Assembly (NCBI RefSeq): GCF_017599345.1
Contig: NZ_JAGFVL010000063.1
Coordinates: 62,001 to 126,000, forward strand
Length of the DNA stretch: 64,000 bases
Source of the DNA: Gracilibacillus suaedae
GTDB taxonomy: Bacteria > Bacillota > Bacilli > Bacillales > Amphibacillaceae
Direction: 5' to 3'
Shown: piece after piece, positions 59,836-64,000 of the stretch
Layout: the number at the start of each line of letters is the position of its first letter
Numbering within the stretch: the stretch's first letter is position 1
Notes under the pieces: model-generated
What the model saw: only the letters and a program-made list of their open reading frames with translations
Told to the model about the DNA's origin: nothing
The model's database searches: none
Made by a program: the position numbers and the translations under genes

Positions 59836-59865
59836 CGGGTGTAGTTTAGTGGTAAAACCTCAGCC
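59836..59865 (+). pseudogene. Orphan 5' half of tRNA-Gly
   Basis: Thirty bases, identical to positions 2-31 of the complete tRNA-Gly 155 bases downstream (starts CGGGTGTAGTTTAGTGG, ends CTCAGCC), then unrelated sequence. Acceptor 5' strand, D arm and part of the anticodon stem are present, while the anticodon and 3' half are missing. Confidence 0.85.
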
Positions 59866-59990
59866 ACGAGCAATACATCCACCGAATAATCTTCGAGTTG
59901 TTCCGAAGCATTTGCTTCTGTGAAATAGCTAGTAGATGCAGGAACATGGTAGTGCGTAGTTTAGAAAACATAGATATAACGTTACATAAT

Positions 59991-60064
59991 GCGGGTGTAG
60001 TTTAGTGGTAAAACCTCAGCCTTCCAAGCTGATGTCGAGGGTTCGATTCCCTTCACCCGCTCCA
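59991..60064 (+). tRNA. tRNA-Gly (anticodon TCC)
   Basis: GCGGGTG acceptor strand pairs with CACCCGC. Anticodon loop CTTCCAA, T arm GAGGGTTCGATTCCCTT, and encoded TCCA end. All arms pair. Confidence 0.96.
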
Positions 60065-60065
60065 T

Positions 60066-60139
60066 GTCCCAGTAGCTCAGCAGGATAGAGCAACAGCCTT
60101 CTAAGCTGTGGGTCGGGAGTTCGAATCTCTCCTGGGACG
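60066..60139 (+). tRNA. tRNA-Arg (anticodon TCT)
   Basis: GTCCCAG acceptor pairs with CTGGGAC. Anticodon loop CTTCTAA, T arm with GAGTTCGAATCTC. The 3' CCA is not encoded (GCTA follows). It lies one base after tRNA-Gly. Confidence 0.94.
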
Positions 60140-60144
60140 CTAGT

Positions 60145-60182
60145 AAAAGCCTTGCAACGACAGTCGTTGTGAGGTTTTTTTA
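60145..60182 (+). terminator. Terminator of the tRNA unit
   Basis: CCTTGCAACGAC and GTCGTTGTGAGG pair imperfectly around a short loop, then TTTTTT. Confidence 0.82.
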
Positions 60183-60270
60183 ATTTTTAGTAGCAAATAT
60201 TAAGTGGTGGGTGTTTCATTATTATGTTATAATATCCATCAAGGGAGCAAGTCTTCCTTCATTGTGTTCG

Positions 60271-60330
60271 GTCCTCATCACGATTAGTACGATCACTATT
60301 ACCCTAACGTAGTAACAATGTGAAGAGGAC
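60271..60330 (+). promoter_or_regulatory. Hairpin in the leader of the AarF-like gene
   Basis: GTCCTCATCAC and GTGAAGAGGAC arms (10 of 11 pair) separated by 38 bases. A TATAAT at 60228-60233 lies upstream, so the hairpin may be in the leader RNA. Function unknown. Confidence 0.35.
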
Positions 60331-60425
60331 TGTGTCGTTTTGTTTTAAGTGGAAAACTCCCCGTTTACAAAACACACTTTATAACTTAGACTATAATCAA
60401 CCAAAGTGGCTAGGTGAAATGAGAT

Positions 60426-62396
60426 ATGTTCTTTTTAAGTGTATTAATTGTGTGTTTCATAATATTCCTATTACTTTCTTCTTTATTTAACTCGAATCAT
60501 AAAGTAATCGTATCGTTAGTCGGTGCACTAGTTGTTAGTGTACTGGTTCAAGTTCTAGAAGATCAATTTTATTTGACCAGTATCATGATTGCTACTCTAA
60601 TTATTTATTTTATTATAGCGAACGTTAAGGTATTTAAAAATGAACAGCTTAAGCTAATGGTTGCTGTGCTATTTAGTACGTCCATCGTGACGCTCGTGCT
60701 AACTTTTACATACTTCAATCAAATTTCTAATATATCTGATCGTGATGAGACCTTGAGAGTTATGTTTATCTATTATCCGCTGTTAATTATATTTATCGCT
60801 TGCTATACATATATGCTTCTTACTCTCTTCAATTTTAAAGTATTACAAACACCTAACCCCCTTCTATATATCGTGAATAAAATTCGTGGTTTCATGCGCA
60901 TGATTCAACTTTTGTGGATTGCTTCACGAAAAGGTTTAAATCATTTGATTCAACAAGATCATGCGAAGCTGCCGCATGTAATTGCTGAAATTCTGGATAA
61001 CATGGGTGGGATTTTTGTTAAGTTTGCGCAAGTATTATCAACAAAAAAAGATATTTTACCTAGTAACTACATCGATGCGTTTTCTAATTTACATGACCAA
61101 GTACAACCTCTCCGAACAGATGAGCTTAAAACAATTATTGATAACAAAATTGGTAACATTGATGATATTTATGAATCATTTGATATGCGACCAATCGCTG
61201 CAGCTTCTATTGGACAAGTCCATCTAGCGACACTTAAGTTAACTGGAGAGAAAGTGGTAGTTAAGATTTTAAGACCTAATGTTAAACAAAAGATGACAGT
61301 GGATTTAAATTTATTAATTCAATTTGTGTCATGGCTTTCAGAACGCTCGTCTAAAATTAAAAGAATTGGTTTAATAGAACTCGCAAAAGGGTTTAAAAAG
61401 AATCTTATGGAAGAAACTGACTTCGATATCGAGGCCCTGAATACAAACCTGTTAAGAAAAGCATTTAAGGAATACGATATTCATATAAGAGTGCCTAAAA
61501 TCTATTCTGAGTATTCGAATAAGCATATATTAACGATGGAATATATAGAAGGAGATAGTTTTACAAAAGAAGTGACAACCGACGTTTCAGAAATGATCAT
61601 GCACGCTTTTTTAAATCAAATACTGATGATTGGTATCTTTCATGCTGATCCACATCCTGGGAACATCATGTTAACAAAAAGTGGAGAAATTGCGCTAATT
61701 GATTTCGGCTCAGTTGGTTATTTATCAGATGATGAACGAGATGGGATGTTAAGTTTCCTATTGGGTTATAGCAATAATGATACGAAAGAGATGACACATG
61801 GTTTGATGAGGATTTGTGAAGGAGAAGATTCACGCGATGAAGATACTATAGAACGACGTCTCAGTAGACTTTTATCAGAAGCATCTTTTTCACATGATCC
61901 AACTAGTGTGATGATGAAACGACTGATGTCAATGATAACCGAGATGGGACTATCATTAAAACCAACTGTTGCCGGTGCTTTTAGAGCAATCGTTACTTTA
62001 GATGGGACATTGTCATCTGTAGATGAAGAATACTCCTTAACAACAGTGAGTGAATCATACGCGAATCATATTGATAAAGGACAGTTGGCTGAGAAGCGTC
62101 TAAGTAAAGTCAAGGGACAGTTAGAGGACTATATCCCGAAATTATTAGAATTGCCTATTCTTAAGGGCGATAAAATCACGATAGTTCATGAGAAAAATCA
62201 TAACTTGAATGATTTTATAGGGATTTTAACAGTCAGCGTCTTTACAGTGATATGTCTGGTTGTCATGCTTACGAGCTTTTTCGTGCAAGGTGAGTTAATG
62301 CAATTTTTACTTGCTCCTTTATCTATGTTAGGCTTTGGAGTCGGTATGATAATAATTATCATGTCTGTGATTAGGTATCTGAAACCAAAAATATAA
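60426..62396 (+). CDS. AarF/ABC1/UbiB-like atypical kinase with membrane segments
   Basis: 656 residues. The N-terminal 145 residues contain about five TM helices, absent from standard UbiB. The kinase-like domain has the ABC1 signature LGGIFVKFAQVLSTKKDILP-like segment (starting at MGGIF), AAASIGQVH (the Ala-rich loop), VVVKILRP, FHADPHPGNIML and LIDFGSVGYL. Two TM helices close the C-terminus (about 597-650). The family supports quinone or lipid metabolism. The extra N-terminal membrane domain is a notable variation. Confidence 0.88.
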   Translation: MFFLSVLIVCFIIFLLLSSLFNSNHKVIVSLVGALVVSVLVQVLEDQFYLTSIMIATLIIYFIIANVKVFKNEQLKLMVAVLFSTSIVTLVLTFTYFNQISNISDRDETLRVMFIYYPLLIIFIACYTYMLLTLFNFKVLQTPNPLLYIVNKIRGFMRMIQLLWIASRKGLNHLIQQDHAKLPHVIAEILDNMGGIFVKFAQVLSTKKDILPSNYIDAFSNLHDQVQPLRTDELKTIIDNKIGNIDDIYESFDMRPIAAASIGQVHLATLKLTGEKVVVKILRPNVKQKMTVDLNLLIQFVSWLSERSSKIKRIGLIELAKGFKKNLMEETDFDIEALNTNLLRKAFKEYDIHIRVPKIYSEYSNKHILTMEYIEGDSFTKEVTTDVSEMIMHAFLNQILMIGIFHADPHPGNIMLTKSGEIALIDFGSVGYLSDDERDGMLSFLLGYSNNDTKEMTHGLMRICEGEDSRDEDTIERRLSRLLSEASFSHDPTSVMMKRLMSMITEMGLSLKPTVAGAFRAIVTLDGTLSSVDEEYSLTTVSESYANHIDKGQLAEKRLSKVKGQLEDYIPKLLELPILKGDKITIVHEKNHNLNDFIGILTVSVFTVICLVVMLTSFFVQGELMQFLLAPLSMLGFGVGMIIIIMSVIRYLKPKI

Positions 62397-62521
62397 GTGT
62401 GATGACAATCTTACACATAGTTGATAATTAATAAAAAACATTGTGGCAGTTACCTACTTTCATTTCAACTCCTCAAGAATAGTCAACACTTTTTTCCATA
62501 TAGCCTAATCTCGATAACTTG

Positions 62522-62767
62522 TTAACTAAAAAGGGCTAAGATGATATTTTTTAATTTTATTAGAATGAAATCAACGATCTTTGCCGGTGAAGTCGAATAT
62601 GGAAAAACAATGTAAATAATGGATGCTACCCAACCTATTATTGTTATGGTTGCGAATGCAACTTTTTCTTTTACCTTGGTTGATTCTATTTTAGGCCATT
62701 GATAAATAAATATTAACAGTACTACTGCTGTTATACTGAGTATGTAGATCCCTTTCATATTCTTCAC
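62522..62767 (-). CDS. Small membrane protein of the ger receptor operon
   Basis: 81 residues with two TM helices (KGIYILSITAVVLLIFIYQW, FATITIIGWVASIIYIVF). It starts 8 bases after the gerC-like gene, behind AGAGGTGAAG. Small two-TM proteins of this kind accompany germinant receptors in several spore formers. Confidence 0.65.
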   Translation of the reverse strand: MKNMKGIYILSITAVVLLIFIYQWPKIESTKVKEKVAFATITIIGWVASIIYIVFPYSTSPAKIVDFILIKLKNIILALFS

Positions 62768-62775
62768 CTCTTACA

Positions 62776-63930
62776 TTAAGGTATACTTCCTTGCCCTGTT
62801 CTTAAAACACTTGCCTTAATTTCAAATGTCACTTCTACAGAAGGAAATCTTTCTTTCCAATCTCGTTTTATTGACTTCCATTTGTCAGGGTGTTTTTGTC
62901 GGAATGTTTCACCAAAATCTATTATATCTACTTCCATCTCTTTTTGGACCATTTCTAGCGTGTCTGTTAGCCGCATTTCAATCTTTTGTGCTAACTCCTT
63001 TTCCAACATTTTATGTTTCTCCATATTTTTCAAGTCCCAATTTGTCTTATTCTGAATAACATCATCTATCGTTTCTACCTTTACCGTCATTTTTAATTGG
63101 TTGCCGTCTATTTTCGGGATCAGCTCTGTCCTTCCTTTAATTAATTTCATAGAAATAAGTCCATCTGCTTCTTCAGGTTTTACTGTAACGGTAGATTCTT
63201 TGATTTCATTCCTAAACCAGAGCACACCTCTAGTTAACCGATCGGTAATCGTTCCAATCATTCTTCCGTGTTCTAATATAGCTGAACGATTAATATACGC
63301 AATCGTTTCTAATGGTTGCTTTCCTTCTTCAGGAGGCAATATATCAATCATAGGAAGAATGGAAGCGCCTGATTCTCCCTTTAGCATTTCCATTAAGTCG
63401 AACAACGTCACCTTCATTAAAATTTCAGATTTAGCTAATTCTATTAGTACCTCGGACGAGCTTCTTTCCAAAGGAGGAAGTAATGCCATGATATCTTTTG
63501 CATTTCCTTCACTGATAAACACGTAACTTCTCAAACGTGGCTCAGGATGACGGATAAAGAAATCTAATTCTTCACGAATTCCTGTCTCAGCTAATTCCTT
63601 ATTGATCACTATCGCTTCCGTGTGACTCCAAAGAATTTCCCGTGGAAGTTTTGTATCAAGATCCTCAATGGCTTTTGGTATAGATACACCTTTTCCCGTT
63701 TGAAGAATCGTTTTATTTCCTCCCGCCTGATTACCCTCTCCTCCTGCTCCGTCCCCTTCATTACCACTCGGGGAGTGTATTTCAACTGTTACTTCTACTT
63801 CTCCACCTTTTGTTTGATCCAGACCGACTCCGGTTACAACCCACAGATCATTGGTTTCCTTCCGATCCCAACAACCAGTGAGCAAAAAAAAGATGATACC
63901 AATGAAATAAATTACTTTCGTACATCTCAC
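62776..63930 (-). CDS. Ger(x)C-family spore germinant receptor lipoprotein
   Basis: 384 residues, GTG start overlapping the previous gene's stop. Lipobox LLTGC (Cys20) followed by WDRKETNDL and VVTGVGLDQT. PREILWSHTEAIVINKELAE and the C-terminal LEMVQKEMEVDIIDFGETFR, KHPDKWKSIKRDWKERFPSV are characteristic of the C subunit. An unusual Gly/Asn-rich insert (GNEGDGAGGEGNQAGG) sits near residue 55. It forms a receptor with A and B subunits encoded upstream, outside the window. Confidence 0.92.
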   Translation of the reverse strand: MRCTKVIYFIGIIFFLLTGCWDRKETNDLWVVTGVGLDQTKGGEVEVTVEIHSPSGNEGDGAGGEGNQAGGNKTILQTGKGVSIPKAIEDLDTKLPREILWSHTEAIVINKELAETGIREELDFFIRHPEPRLRSYVFISEGNAKDIMALLPPLERSSSEVLIELAKSEILMKVTLFDLMEMLKGESGASILPMIDILPPEEGKQPLETIAYINRSAILEHGRMIGTITDRLTRGVLWFRNEIKESTVTVKPEEADGLISMKLIKGRTELIPKIDGNQLKMTVKVETIDDVIQNKTNWDLKNMEKHKMLEKELAQKIEMRLTDTLEMVQKEMEVDIIDFGETFRQKHPDKWKSIKRDWKERFPSVEVTFEIKASVLRTGQGSIP

Positions 63931-64000
63931 CGTTCTCGTCTCCCTTTCTGTTTGAAAATTCTCAGTTTTCGTATGTAGGCAACAAAGAAGAGAAACATTG
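63927..64000 (-). CDS. C-terminal end of the preceding ger operon gene
   Basis: The last 23 visible residues (MFLFFVAYIRKLRIF then KQKGRRER) read as a final TM helix plus basic tail, as in GerB-type permease subunits. The stop TGA overlaps the gerC GTG. The rest lies beyond the window, so the subunit identity is inferred from operon order. Confidence 0.5.
   Translation of the reverse strand, partial: MFLFFVAYIRKLRIFKQKGRRER

Overview
The window is a low-GC Bacillaceae chromosome from a spore former. The gene families and the order polX-mutS2-trxA-uvrC-yslB-sdhCAB-gerE ... ysmB-racE-gerM-rph-rdgB-ysnB match the corresponding Bacillus subtilis neighbourhood. A halotolerant relative such as Gracilibacillus or Virgibacillus is my guess (inference).

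Core block 1 (3-10582) holds polX (cut by the window edge), mutS2, a DUF350 protein, trxA, uvrC, yslB and sdhCAB. Next comes a tandem 20-bp repeat, then the sporulation regulator gene gerE. gerE is cut in two: its sigma-K-type promoter, RBS and first 49 codons lie at 10920-11159, and its last 25 codons plus terminator lie at 31400-31529. The two pieces share the 13-bp repeat CATATCTCAAATG. Recombination across it would remove 20,253 bp and rebuild a 74-codon GerE. The arrangement resembles skin in sigK.

The intervening element (11147-31412) carries: a two-gene cassette of unknown function; an SOS-box-controlled ImmA-type protease; a membrane-anchored Mrr-like nuclease and an XRE repressor facing a second XRE protein across an operator array; a primase/SF3-helicase replication protein followed by an iteron-like repeat region; a filamentous-phage (inovirus)-like module; a small and a large serine recombinase, the large one behind another LexA-type box; and a Pycsar-like anti-phage pair. 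The inovirus-like module contains many single-TM mini-proteins, three major-coat-like paralogs, an adhesin whose C-terminus is a fourth coat-like module, a Zot/pI-type ATPase and a lytic transglycosylase.

A second accessory block (31530-54600) lies between gerE and ysmB. It begins with a NERD protein and assorted membrane and enzyme genes. A probable spore-surface cluster follows: coiled-coil proteins, two paralogous Cys-rich proteins and a surface-carbohydrate protein, with four predicted sigma-K promoters in two divergent pairs. Next is a complete set of candidate CMP-pseudaminic acid genes (pseB, C, F, G, H, I) with two GT-B-like transferases, a methyltransferase and an epimerase. Several interspersed repeats are present.

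Core block 2 (54839-59727) resumes with ysmB, racE, gerM, rph, rdgB and ysnB. It is followed by a tRNA-Gly/tRNA-Arg unit with a stray 5' tRNA-Gly half, an AarF/UbiB-like kinase, and the end of a ger spore-germinant receptor operon on the minus strand.

The proposed logic is that GerE is needed only late in the mother cell. An element inside gerE is therefore tolerated if its recombinase excises it during sporulation. The LexA boxes suggest separate induction by DNA damage in vegetative cells.
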